Part shown: positions 1 through 10,631 of the stretch, piece after piece
Layout: the number at the start of each line of letters is the position of its first letter
How positions within the stretch are numbered: the stretch's first letter is position 1
Assembly (NCBI GenBank): GCA_905178155.1
Contig: CAJINV010000001.1
Location: forward strand, 9,197,865-9,261,864
Length of the DNA stretch: 64,000 bases
Source of the DNA: Amoebophrya sp. A120
Lineage: Eukaryota > Sar > Dinophyceae > Syndiniales > Amoebophryaceae
Direction of reading: 5' to 3'
The notes under the pieces: generated by a model
What the model was told of the DNA's origin: nothing
What the model saw: only the letters and a program-made list of their open reading frames with translations
Database searches by the model: none
Position numbers and translations under genes: made by a program

Positions 1-541
1 GTTAGGTTTGTTGGCTCGCGACAATGTCCGAAAGAACGGAGAAAAGAAGCGGATTTTTTCTTCGCCAGACTCTCGCGGTCTTTACGGTGCAGACCTCAAC
101 GCTCAAAGCTACGATCACTGTTTTCGCTTGTCGGCTGCATGAAATTTTTATCTGGTTCCGAATCGCCGCTCCTATTTTCTAATCGACCAAAGAAGGTCTC
201 GGATTTGGCTGTTTTCTTTTTAATCATCATCATGGATTATTACGTTGTTTTTAAACCTCTAGTATGATCCGTTCTGAACTTTTCATGCTTAGAACGCAAA
301 GCTGCTGGACTTCGGAACAATTGATAATTATCCAGGCATTGTGAATTAGGTTTGGAACAAGGAGCATTCCAGTCTTGAGTTAAGTTTTTCTGGCTACGTC
401 CGCTATAAACACAATTGCGTGCTATGATCATGACGACAGCCTTTACAAAGCGTCCCGTACTACCAAAACGCGACGTCGCCCACGACGCACAATAATCACA
501 TCCTTGAAAACAAGTACAGAAGTACCGAACAAATCGCAAAA
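1..541. other. Upstream intergenic sequence, no gene seen
   Basis: I see no convincing coding sequence, RNA gene or repeat here. It contains T-rich tracts and probably holds the 3' end or UTR of a gene outside the window and the 5' flank of the Nup85-like gene at 542. Confidence 0.5.
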
Positions 542-3493
542 ATGGTCTTTCAGCAGAACCCGCTGCAGCAAGGCGTGCTGAAGGCGGAGGTGCATCCTCC
601 GCGGCACGCCCAGGCGATCAATCGGCAGCTGGAGAAACAAGTCCCCGTCCTCGGCGTTAAGCGGGCCATTCGTGGCGGGAGCCGGAACCCGATCTTTTAC
701 GCGCAAGAGACCGTGTCCGGCCTCCAGAAGGAGCTGTGTGAAGACCTGCACGACCAATACGCGTTGTTCCGCCAGGAAACGGGGCCGCTATTCACAAAGA
801 ATTTCAGAAATCGAAACACGGAGCAGGCGGTGAAGTTACTCACCGGCTTCAGTGAGGAACTCTACAAGACGTTTCACACAGCGAGAGATGCGGTAGGTTT
901 TTTTTCGTGCTTCAATTGCATTTCTTGATTTTTGTTTCACTCTGACACCGTACGTTATAATTCGACTTTCACATGGATGCTGTACCGCCAACGTAGACTA
1001 GAGTCGCCGAAGAATCTTATCGTTTTCAACCTAACACCAACAGCTTCGGCGCGCCATCCACGACCTGGCGCCGCGCACCCAGGTGAGCCCGAACCGGACC
1101 GCGAGCCGCAAGCCGCCGCTGACAGGTACCACGGTCTTGAGCAGCAGCAGCCGGAGCTGTACCCCAGAGCAGCTGCAGATTCTGCAACAGGAAGAGCAGG
1201 GTCTCGTCCTCGGATTGGCGTACTGGGAGCTCGCGCACATCTTGCTTTTCGACCTGTACGCAGAGCACCAGGTCCCCCTGCTGATTGCGAAGTGGTACAC
1301 GCGGCACTACTTGGATGAGTTTCTCCTCTACGGGAGGCAACCCGCCGACAAGTGGGCGCTGGTGATCCAGTTGATTCAGCTGGACTTGAAAGACGAAGCG
1401 CTGGGCTGTCTGAAGGAGCTCGCGGAAGAGGAACAAAACATCCGCGTGGTCCAGCAGGGCGGGAGGAACAACAATTACGCGCTGTCTCCGGGGGTGATGA
1501 GTAACGGAAGTAGCGGGGTAATTATAAATAATGCGGACAAAACGGACACAGAAAAGGATATCGAGGTGCTGATCGAGGTGATACAGCAAACGCTCACGCA
1601 CAAGCAGACTTTCGACGCGGTCGTGCGGGAGGGCCAGGACCCCTTTTCCGGAAACAAGGACTTTTTCCTCATCTCCGCCACGGAGCGCTACTGGCAGATG
1701 CGCGCCGCGCAGCAGGAGATCGCCCGGGACCGGCTGATGGATGTGTGCACGGAGCCCGCGAAGGAACTGCTTTCCATCTACGCCGGCGAGCGAGTCACGG
1801 CAACCAGCTGGGTGCAGCAGCTGCTGTTTCGCTACTTGTGGCAGAAAGTCGAGGTCGTGCCCGGGATGAGTCTTGCGACCGCGAAAAGCGTATACTTTGC
1901 TTTTGGGTTACAGAAAGGATTTTTATTCGCATATTTGTTCATCTTTCGTGCATGCCGAAGTTGGTTGCAAGTGCAACTACGATCGAATGATTTTTGTGGC
2001 ATATTCCGCACTGCATGTACAAAAATCTTCGTACTACACAGATTCGCAACCTGGGCTCGGACTGTCTTCAGCTGATGGAAGAATACGCAGAAGAGGAAGT
2101 ATCGGACTCGGACGTGGTTATCCAGCTGATTTTCCGCCGAAATGGGGACGGTTTGCTCCAGTACTTTGCGAACGACAACGAAAGTCAGGACGTGAACCAA
2201 GCGGTGCTGGCCCATTTCGCGGAAATGCTTTTTCTCACCGGACAGCTGTCGGAGGAAATCAGACACATGTACATGACCGAATACAACGCGTTTCTGTGCC
2301 GCGCGGGCCTGTTTTCCGAGTCTCTGACGTATCTGGATCCCATCGCGCACGCCTCGCTCATCCGGGAAACGTTTCAATGCAAGTACTTACGCGATTAGAA
2401 TTCTTCTAATTGGATGTGAACTTGCATATTCGTAGCACCCTGGGAACTACAACTCAAGTTGTGCTTGTGACTTAATTCGTTTTGCATGGAACAAGAAACG
2501 CGCTTCTACTTGTACTTTGTCAATCACCTACCCAAACAAAAAACCCAGGTGGTGGCCCACGTTGACCTCAGACGAGCGGCGCATGGAAGCGTTCGAACGC
2601 GTCCACGCTGACCAGAACGTGTACAGCGTCCTGCGCCAAGAACCCTCCGTCCTCGCGTCCGTCTCCTGGGCCCGAGCGCACGACTGCGTCAGAGAGGGTA
2701 AGCTCGGGCTGGCGATCTACTGGGCGGTGACCGGCGGTCCTGGCGACCGCGTGTCCGCCTGGTTCGACGAGTTGCTGGAAAGAAGTGACGGAAGTACAGA
2801 TGGTGCGCACGTGGTAGATGACGTCCTCGACTGTTTCTGCACGAACGAGATCGGCGCGGGGGAGTGGCGGAGCTTGGACGACTATTTGGACGCGGAGGGG
2901 CAGCTGCTCTTCGACAACCCAATCTACAACGCGCACCAACCTGATCTAGTGATTGAAAACAGCGACAGACAAGACAACTATCACAACAATAAAGACCAGA
3001 TCCCGCCAGAGAACGCCCTCCCCATCCCGCCACTCTGGGTACGCGAAGTCAGCGAGAACCGCGACTACCAGCTGCCAGCGGACTGGAACACATCAGGCAG
3101 GCTGTACTTCTTCGCGTTCTGGAGCTTTGTGAAGCAAAAGAAGGCGCACTTCAAGGATTTGCAAAAATTAGTCCAGCTTGGGCTGTGTCCGCCGGGGCAG
3201 ATCAACGCCATCCGGGCGCGGGATTTGCTTCCCTACGGCGCCGAGCACTTGACCATGGACGAAGTGTTTGACTTGGTCACAGATCAGTGCGACTCCGAGT
3301 TCAACGACGGCGAGTTTGCGGCGTATCGACAAGCGATCGTCATGAGCGCGCTGTCACAGGGTATTGCCCCAAGGAGGAGTAAATTGGATCTGTGAGTTTT
3401 TTCCATTCCATAGCGACAATCTATACAACATGCAGGTTACCACGCAAACCACGCATGAAGAAGCAGCGATATCAAGCGAAAGAGAAATTATAG
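542..3493 (+). CDS. Nup85-like nucleoporin (Y-complex scaffold), five exons
   Basis: Exons read 542-892, 1044-1889, 2042-2382, 2549-3391 and 3436-3493. All introns are GT-AG, phases match at every junction, and the sum is 2439 nt (812 aa). The protein is alpha-helical throughout. The C-terminal half resembles Nup85/Nup75, for example the stretch around WARAHDCVREGKLGLAIYW and the following WFDELLER helix pair. Nup85 is a scaffold subunit of the Nup84/Nup107 Y-complex of the nuclear pore. A short basic tail (PRKPRMKKQRYQ) comes from the last exon. The middle exon has a low-complexity NNN/GSS insertion. Identification rests on helical pattern and overall length, which fits the family (about 650-750 aa), not on a diagnostic motif. 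Another alpha-solenoid nucleoporin is possible. Confidence 0.5.
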
Positions 3494-3981
3494 GATGACG
3501 CCTGAAGCAGGGGCGTCCCTGGGCTGGCACGAGCGGCAGCCACCTACTTACTTCTTATGTTCTAAAAAGCATGTGTCAGTGCTCGAGTGCAATGTGTCAG
3601 CTGCTGTCATGGATCGGTTGTTTAACTTGGGGTCATCATACATCGGACAATCAACCTCTCAGTTCCGTGGATCGAATGCCGGATGAGACGGAAGATGACG
3701 TGCGCCGCTCTCCTGAAAATCGATCGCTGTCGGTTTGATGTGCAAGGTCTGTTTCTACTTGCGTGTCATTTTAATACGATCAGTCCTCGGAAGTGTCGAA
3801 GCCCATTTATGTACTCCTACTTTTGACTTACCATTGATCTCTACACCCGGTAAGATTGCATTCCATCGGAAGAACCACTTTTTTTTTCCCAAAAAAAAAT
3901 TTCTCTTGTTGTGCTTTTTCTTGTATTTTTTTCTCATTCCCGATTTGCTTGACAACTACCGGCCTAGTTTCTTGTCTCAAC
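3494..3981. other. Intergenic, 5' flank of the dehydrogenase gene
   Basis: No gene is supported. A long pyrimidine/T tract and an A-run near 3880-3935 lie just upstream of the next start codon. Confidence 0.5.
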
Positions 3982-5209
3982 ATGGGCAACACCCAGGCGG
4001 CGAAGACGACCCAGTTCTTTTTCGAGGGTCGCGCAAGGTTCAATCGCAATGGCTACTTGAACGCCCTCCAGGAGCAGCCAGAGCGGTTTAAGCAGGTGGA
4101 CACTGCGAACCTCAGCAACCGGGTCTACATGGTAACCGGGGCCAACAGCGGCATTGGAAAGGAAGTCACGAGATATTTAGCGCAGCAGGGCGCAGAGAAG
4201 GTTTTCATGGTCTGTCGCAGCAGTCAGCGCGGGGCTGATGCGAAGAATGCGATCATTGAGGAGATCTCAAAATCGGGCCAATCGAGTGCAAGACAGGCCG
4301 ATGCGGGAGAGTTGCAAAAAGTTTTAGAAGTAGTCGAAGCCGACTGCGGCGTGCGTGCGTCTCTAGATCAGGCTTTTGACCGGCTTAGCCTGAAGAAGCT
4401 AGACGGGCTGGTCTGCAACGCGGGAATCCTAGAGTGGCAGCCCAATTTCACCCCAGAAGGGTACGAGACGACGTTGGCCACGCACTTGGTTTTCGGAGTG
4501 TACCACGTAGCCAACCTCGCACTCCCCGCTTTGCGGAACACCGTTGACTCTCGTGTGGTTTTTGTTTCTAGTGGGGGAATGTACAATTGCAAGTGGCCGG
4601 GGTTCAGGCAACTAGTCGAGAAACCGGCCGATGTGGGGAAAAAGGATTTTGACGGACAGCTACAGTACGCGTATGCGAAGCGCGGTCAGGTGATTCTCGC
4701 GGAAGAGCTGGCAAAAGAGAACCGAAATCCGAAATTCGTCTCCTGTCACCCGGGCTGGTCCGACACCGTGGCGGTGCGGCAGGCATACGGAAGCTCCGCA
4801 GCGCTCATGGAGCCGATGCGAAATGCTTGGGAGGTAAGTGTGTTTTGTGTATTAGTCCATCAAGTTTTCTTTTGTCGCATTTGGAAATTTTACAGTGAAA
4901 CTCTTCCATTGCTAGATCATGTTCAGTATGTGCTTTCGCATGCAACCAGAGATAGAATTCCTGCATTCCGCCTGATCACAAATCGCACAGGGCGCCAAAG
5001 GGATTTGCTGGCTGCTTGCGGCCAAGGCTACTGACCTAGAGTCGGGAGGCTTCTACCTCGACTGCGCAACTCAGACGAAGCACCTAGACGGCATGCTTTC
5101 AAGTAAAGAACACACTCAGAATAGCAAAGATGAAGTGGCTGACTTCATGAAAGGACTCGCAAAAAGGACTTCATCCAGCGGAAGGATCAGCACCTCGTCA
5201 ACTACGTGA
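3982..5209 (+). CDS. Short-chain dehydrogenase/reductase, DHRS12-like, possibly N-myristoylated
   Basis: Two exons, 3982-4833 and 4991-5209, join in phase 0 over a GT-AG intron to give 356 aa. I chose the ATG that starts MGNTQAAK because it gives a Gly-2 N-myristoylation-type N-terminus; the frame is open further upstream. Rossmann SDR landmarks are visible: TGANSGIG (cofactor glycine motif), CNAGI, the Ser of VVFVSSGG, and the catalytic YAYAK (YxxxK). The region before the Rossmann fold (RARFNRNGY) and the C-terminal GAKGICWLLAAKATDLESGGFYLD match the DHRS12 pattern, whose physiological substrate is not well defined. An NAD(P)(H)-dependent oxidoreductase, probably membrane-associated through the lipid anchor. 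The substrate cannot be inferred. Confidence 0.8.
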
Positions 5210-6087
5210 GGCAGATGTTGATAGCGCACATTCATTGAGTTTTATGACATGTATGTTGTATGCAGTAGAAGTTTGACATTGGAAATCAGCATACGCCTTG
5301 ACGCATCTCAGTAGTATGTTTCGGGAGAACGTTTCTGCCACGCATGTTCCACCTTTCAGGCCTTTCTTGCGTCGATTGGTTCAGTTTTGTGAAGATCGGC
5401 ATATTTGAATGGTCAATCGTGTGCTTCAGTTCTTCTAGACTTGGTACTTCTTCGTGTCTCATACCGCATATTACACCTGGCACCTGCAGGAGTGCTGCAT
5501 AAAAGTTCAGGCACAATTTAAAGACAACCGCAAAGACCTAAGACAGCCAGAACAAGAAAGCTGAATGCAACTGTAAGTTCCTCCGGAAGATCCTGAAATT
5601 TCGCTGCAAAAAGAAAGAAAGAAACTGAAATTTAAAGAGGCACTGCCGATGGCGAAGCACAAGCGCTTAGAGTCAAGGTAGAAGTTAAAGTGTTGTTGAA
5701 CAAGCTAGCGAAGACAAAAGAAGCAAGATCAAAGGCACAGCACATGATAAAGATTTTTCCGCGAAAGAACGTAAGCGAATACTCTTTGCGGTAGGCTAGT
5801 TGAAGGTCCAACAAAAGCGACCCACGAAGCGTTGCCTGTGGCCAAAGAATTCTATTTTTGGTTTTTTTGCAAGTTTTTTTCAAACGAATCGATCTGCGAC
5901 AGGACACGACCCAAATTAACATCAAACGCACCCGGCTTTTTCAAGTCAAGTTTTTCCTGTCGATTAGCCGGCAGCAAAGAAGAAGTGCATTCAAGGAATA
6001 CGGTTGCCTTCGTGCGAAGAAGTAAGCATAAGTAGAAGGTTTGAAGGTTGGTTTTGGGAGAAGTCAAAGGACGCAAAGCCAGCAAGA
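5210..6087. other. Intergenic, no gene seen
   Basis: About 880 bases with no convincing exon. Short open frames occur on both strands but have no recognisable domain or coding character. Confidence 0.45.
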
Positions 6088-7146
6088 ATGTCGCGGGAAA
6101 CAGAGATTTTGTACGACCGGATTACCCGTCTGGAGAAAATGGTGCAGGAACAGAGCGACAGAATTTATAAGCAGGACGACCGAATCAACCACCTCGAGAA
6201 GGAGCTGCTTTTTGGAAAGGGCCCTACATGTATACGGATTTTCTTAGATGGAGATGATAAAATTGCAAAAACATGATGTATTGAGACTGACCTTAGAGGA
6301 AGCGTGAATACTTCTAGAGAAACTCCAAGTACTAGTATTTTTGCATTCCATTTTTTATTACCCCCGCCACCACACCATCGACAGCCCGTAGAGCCGAGCG
6401 GAAGACCGACGAGGAGAAGCAAAAAGAGGAACAAGCCACCGAGCGGGTAATGGAAAAATTGGAAGAGCGTCGCGTCGACACGCGCTGCATCGATTTCTGG
6501 CGCTCCATATCAAATGCAAAAATGTCTGGGTCTGGAAACTTGTGATGCTGGGTGGCGTCTCATGATGAGGCTACAACTGCTGGCTCAGCATGACAAGTTT
6601 CTGAGCTCCTCGGTGTTGCCTATTCTGCATGACAAACTGCGCTTCTGCGTCACAGAAAAGCGGAGCTCTTGGGTAACGTGCATGACAGATTTAAGAGTCA
6701 TGCCAGACAAGCATGACAAACATGAATTCTTCCAGACCCAGACATTTTTACAGTTGATACTCCAACCCGGAATGTCACCTTGAGCTGCTGCGTTTCGTCG
6801 AGGACGAGGAGAAGCCGCCGGGCCGCGAGCCGGGACGCGACGAAAGTCCCTACTGGATGGCGACCTTGAAGAAGTACTTTGTTTTTTCATTTGTTGCAGA
6901 AGATGTATTGTAAGTATGACAAGCGCTGTGATGAACTCGATGGGCTAGAGAACTCGATACGGATGCGAACCACTAGGTACCTGTTAAGAAATTGATTCTC
7001 TAAACGCCTCGAATGTGAATGCAGAGTATCAAATTAAACTTTTCAGGCACCTGGACATCAAGCATGGCATTCCCCCGAAGGGAAAGGGCAAAAAGGGAAA
7101 GCGCGCTTCCTCCCGCTCCAGGTCCCGCTCTCGCCGACGCTACTAA
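6088..7146 (+). CDS. Coiled-coil protein with RS tail, member of an unnamed local family; carries an introner
   Basis: Exons 6088-6229, 6385-6507, 6765-6909 and 7047-7146 sum to 510 nt (169 aa). Introns 1 and 3 are GT-AG (the third has the strong donor GTAAGT). Intron 2 is introner A, removed with one copy of the CTCCA duplication to give ...FWRS|NPECHLELL... in frame. Residues 1-40 form a heptad coiled coil (LYDRITRLEKMVQEQ). A charged linker follows, then a domain with the pattern V(D)xxC..F....P.....L..(V/L)ED....DxSxxWM..LK, then a Lys/Gly stretch and an SR-repeat C-terminus (SRSRSRSRRRY). Both the coiled coil and the domain recur in the gene at 7815. I do not recognise the family. The RS tail suggests a nuclear or RNA-related role, which is inference only. 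Confidence 0.6.
6508..6759 (+). mobile_element. Introner A (TGTCTGGGTCTGG family), 252 bp
   Basis: The element starts TATCAAATGCAAAAATG and ends CAGTTGATA. The inverted ends pair over about 28 bp, including TGTCTGGGTCTGG against CCAGACCCAGACA. It is flanked by the direct repeat CTCCA at 6503-6507 and 6760-6764. Removing the element and one repeat joins TGG CGC TCC to AAC CCG GAA in one frame. It is nearly identical to introner B at 58153 (about a dozen differences by eye over the same length). Confidence 0.9.
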
Positions 7147-7814
7147 GTCACGATTGGATCATTGTTTTTCCCAATGAGCGACGCAATTACATGGTTTTTG
7201 ACACGGAGACAACTTAAACATTCGCTGTGGATGAAGTACAAGAACCGGCACAACTTCATCGGGTAGAACTAGAAATGGCATCTACACGACATTCACAAGT
7301 GGCAGAAATCTATTGTGCGCGCGAGCTCCTATGATCTTCTGGGTGTTGAGCCCGAATGTTTCACGTACGCCGCGAGATGCAGCTGGGCAGTTGTTCCCGA
7401 TTTATTTCACCAGTGCGGGTGCTGTACGAATTTCAAAGATCAGTTTTGGCGAGACCGCAAAAGCTCTAGTTTTTATGACACCCGTGCTGGATAGAGGCAA
7501 GCTCGCTCGCTAGGGTACTCGTTCCGGGAAAATGTAAAAGAAAAGAAACTTCCCGCCGTGCCAACGATGGTGTTGAGCAATGACATTGCACAAAATGTGT
7601 GTAGCTAGTTTATTCTAAAAGGTAGCAGCGACGCCTAATATTTTCAATGTTTCGCACAGGGTAAACGTAAATTGGCTTTAAATTATCGATTCGAACGCAA
7701 CCCAAAACTTCACTTCAGCGAGCTCAGAAATGTATTGAGTTCATTTTTTCGTCTCCTTGCTCTGACTTTGCGACATCCGCAAAAGCCTCATTTGTCAGTA
7801 GCATCACGACCATC
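7147..7814. other. Intergenic, no gene seen
   Basis: Spacer between the two paralogous coiled-coil genes. No exon, RNA or repeat recognised. Confidence 0.45.
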
Positions 7815-8834
7815 ATGGCGGTCGCTTCTTCGATCCAGGCGCTGCAGCAGATTGTCTCGGGCATGAACACGCGGCTTTTCGAAACCAATGCCGCACTGGA
7901 ACGGCGGGTGGAGACCCTCGAGGATCGCGTTCGCGAACAGGCACGGACGATTGAGCGGCTGAATACGAAGATGACAAAAATGGAGTTGAATGCGCTGACC
8001 GGTGGGCAAGGTGTTTTAGAGGGGGACGAGCACCAACTTCTACCCCCCTCTTTCCCCCCCGCGAAAAGGCCACGCGGCGACCACAATTTGCTGCAGCACA
8101 TGCAGCAAATAGACACGTTTTCATCATCGAACAACAAACATCAGAGAAAAAACAGCAACAAGCAACACCCCAGCAACCCCTTCGAAGCGACCCCCGTGAA
8201 CTTCCCCGCGGACACCTCCCTGATAGACGCGGCGGGGCACGGGCCGCCGCCGGGCGGGCACAATAGTACCATCGGCGGCACGAATTACACGGTGCCCAAC
8301 CCCCGAGCAGGACATACGAACGTCGGGAACAGCGAGCTGATACTCCAGGAGCCGATCGGCGGCGAGCAGGCGGCCGCGGCGAGAAACGAACATTTGCGGG
8401 ATCGCGTGATGCACATTCTGATGACGGAGCGGCAGGTGGACCAGGGGTGTTTGTCCTTCTTCCAAAAGGAGCAGTGGTGCTGGGACTACTTTCTCCCCAT
8501 GCTGGAGGACCGATCAATGCCGAAGAAGACCGACAGCAACGAGTCGGCGTTCTGGACGCACATGCTGAAGCAGCACGTGGCGGGGAGCAAGAGCCGGGTC
8601 AACAACCCGCAGCTGGAGGCCCGGATACTGAACGCGCTGAAGGTACGCGACATCGACCAGGAGTGCTACCAGTTTTTGCTCCTTTACCCGAACGCGTGGG
8701 ACGCCATCGTCACCGACCTCGAGGACTTTTCGCAGCCGCCCCACGAAAAAGACCAGAGCAGGTTCTGGACCGCGAAGTGGAGAAACGTGCTGCAAGCAAA
8801 AGGCTTGCTGGGCCCCAGAGGGGGCCATCGATGA
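7815..8834 (+). CDS. Coiled-coil protein with two copies of a Trp/Phe-rich domain (paralogue of the 6088 gene)
   Basis: A single exon of 339 aa, with ATG in the context ATCATGG. Residues about 25-60 form a coiled coil (ALERRVETLEDRVREQ) that aligns with the N-terminus of the 6088 gene. Residues about 65-190 are low-complexity (Pro, Asn, Gly, His). The C-terminal third holds two tandem repeats of about 60 aa. One begins RVMHILMTERQVDQGCLSFF, the other RILNALKVRDIDQECYQFL. Both end in LED....(D/S)xSxFWT. The 6088 gene has one copy of the same unit. Function unknown. Conservation of the paired coiled coil plus domain between neighbours argues that both genes are real and arose by duplication. 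Confidence 0.7.
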   Translation: MAVASSIQALQQIVSGMNTRLFETNAALERRVETLEDRVREQARTIERLNTKMTKMELNALTGGQGVLEGDEHQLLPPSFPPAKRPRGDHNLLQHMQQIDTFSSSNNKHQRKNSNKQHPSNPFEATPVNFPADTSLIDAAGHGPPPGGHNSTIGGTNYTVPNPRAGHTNVGNSELILQEPIGGEQAAAARNEHLRDRVMHILMTERQVDQGCLSFFQKEQWCWDYFLPMLEDRSMPKKTDSNESAFWTHMLKQHVAGSKSRVNNPQLEARILNALKVRDIDQECYQFLLLYPNAWDAIVTDLEDFSQPPHEKDQSRFWTAKWRNVLQAKGLLGPRGGHR

Positions 8835-9339
8835 GGGAGATAATACGTAGCTACACTGCTCTTTGACTTTGAGTTGGAACGAACATTAGCGAAAATCAGT
8901 AGTTGTACCGCGCACTGTTATCTTGACAATCGGAAAGCCCTACCATCAACAGTGAGACCTACTCGATACGGTTCGAATTCATTTTGCAAGTACGTGTCGC
9001 CACAATTGTGTTCCTTCCAAAGGGGGGCATTTTGGAAAAAAGATATTGACATCGTGGGGTTCGCTGAAAAAAATTGTCGGTGTTCTTGTGGGGCGCTTCG
9101 GAAACTTCGAAGAAACAATTTCTGGGGAGGTTGGGTGTCGTTTTATTCGTCTTTCCTATGGAGCCTTGATCATCGCATGCTCGTCTTTTCTGGAACAAAA
9201 GCACTTTGATCTTTTTGCACCAGATCCCCTTTCTTGGCTGTCCTGCAACCCCAGATTCATTTGCAAAGAGACATCGAAGCAACACTCTCTGTAGCTCATT
9301 CAGTGACAGAACCACCAGAAAACACCAGAGCGACAAAGA
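8835..9339. other. Intergenic, no gene seen
   Basis: No supported gene. Several short open frames on both strands lack coding features. Confidence 0.4.
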
Positions 9340-10055
9340 ATGGCATTCGCAGGCGGGGTCAAGACCCTGAAAAACGCCCCGGTCCCGCAACCCTCCGGTC
9401 GGGTACGCGGGACGCAATGGCGTCACGTCGCACAGGACCCGTTCACTCCGGAGGAAGATATGCCGGCACAGGTGAACGACATGGGCACCAGGGTAGTCGA
9501 CATCTACCGCAACATGCGACAGGAAACCGGGCAGCTGGGCGTGTTTCTGAATCAGGCGATCCGGTCCGACGAAGGAATAAAGCGACTAAACAAGTCCGCA
9601 AGTGTGCCTTCGATGCGGCGAGATATGGACTACACGACAGCGGTAGAAGTGAATATTTGGATTTCTTTCTTTTATGTGTTGTTCCTCTTTTTTGGCGTAC
9701 CATTGGTTGCACAGCGAATAGGAGACTCTACGAAAATCTGAAATAGAAGAAAACAATTCTACTTCCTCAGCCCCGAGTAGTCGAGCACATGGACCGCATT
9801 GCGGACCTGGAGGCTGAGCTGCGGGAGCTGCAGCCAGCGCGCGAAAAGTCCTCGGACAGGCTTGACTGCTTCAAGAAGGTTGCGCGGTTCAAGCGTGCGG
9901 GGCTCGTGGGCGAGCGGTCCGTACCGAACTTTGACAAGTGGAAGGAAGTTTACGGAACAAATTCTCGGCAGACGGAGTGGCGCGACTTCGCTTGCAACCG
10001 GCACAAGGTGGTACGGTGGACCAGTCGGGACCCGTTGTCGCTGCGGGGAACGTGA
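9340..10055 (+). CDS. Hypothetical protein, two exons
   Basis: Exons 9340-9642 and 9771-10055 join in phase 0 over a GT-AG intron (donor GTAGAA, acceptor CCTCAG) to give 195 aa. The N-terminal half is basic/Pro-rich, then comes a helix (VVDIYRNMRQETGQLGVFL). A second helical stretch (HMDRIADLEAELREL) is followed by a Trp-containing C-terminus. I do not recognise a family. It sits directly after the two coiled-coil paralogues in the same orientation but does not clearly carry their domain. Confidence 0.5.
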
Positions 10056-10631
10056 GGTGTCTGGGCGTGTTTGGTCGCTGGAGATAACCTGCAATACTTT
10101 TCTACGCTTGAGTATTCTCCACTACTTTGTAAACTACTTTTGCTTGGACTCATTGGCTCGTCTCAGGACGATTTGTATTCCCGGTATAGTAGATTCATTT
10201 GTTGATGATTTGATGTTGATGCAATTGTACCATTGTGATGCACGCTTGTGCGTGTTAGGGAATGAGATATTTTGAATTTACTTTCGCGCGAAAAGTCGCC
10301 AGGCAATGTACAAGTATTGCGTTGAGTTCTCTGCTGTCTTCTGCACCATACTGTTGAGTGAAGAGGTAATCGTGAAAGGAGGAGGAGAACAGTATTTACA
10401 CAAGTGTTTTTTTGGTGCATGTTTCTCTTTCCGAAAATTTTTTCGCAAAAGTACTGCCGAAGCACAGATGCCCATAGGTGTACCCAATACCCCCCTACAG
10501 CTAGGTATGCAAGACTACGTTCTGCATAGTTTTCCCGGTCTTTTCTCGCGCTCGAAGATGCAGTAGGCTTACGTATTTTTTTATTGCCCCTTTGTTCTTT
10601 TCCTTTTCTTTTCTTCATTTGCTTTTTCAAA
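10056..10631. other. Intergenic, 5' flank of membrane-protein gene
   Basis: No gene supported. A T/C-rich tract (10577-10630) immediately precedes the next ATG. Confidence 0.4.

Noticed and set aside
3495-3686. Short open frame between the Nup85-like gene and the dehydrogenase
   Set aside because: 63 codons, no similarity or context; the preceding gene already ends properly at 3493.
6880-6905. A 25-26 nt mini-intron in the 6088 gene (GTACTTTG...TTGCAG)
   Set aside because: Reading through to the strong GTAAGT donor at 6910 and splicing to 7047 keeps the frame without an extremely short intron.
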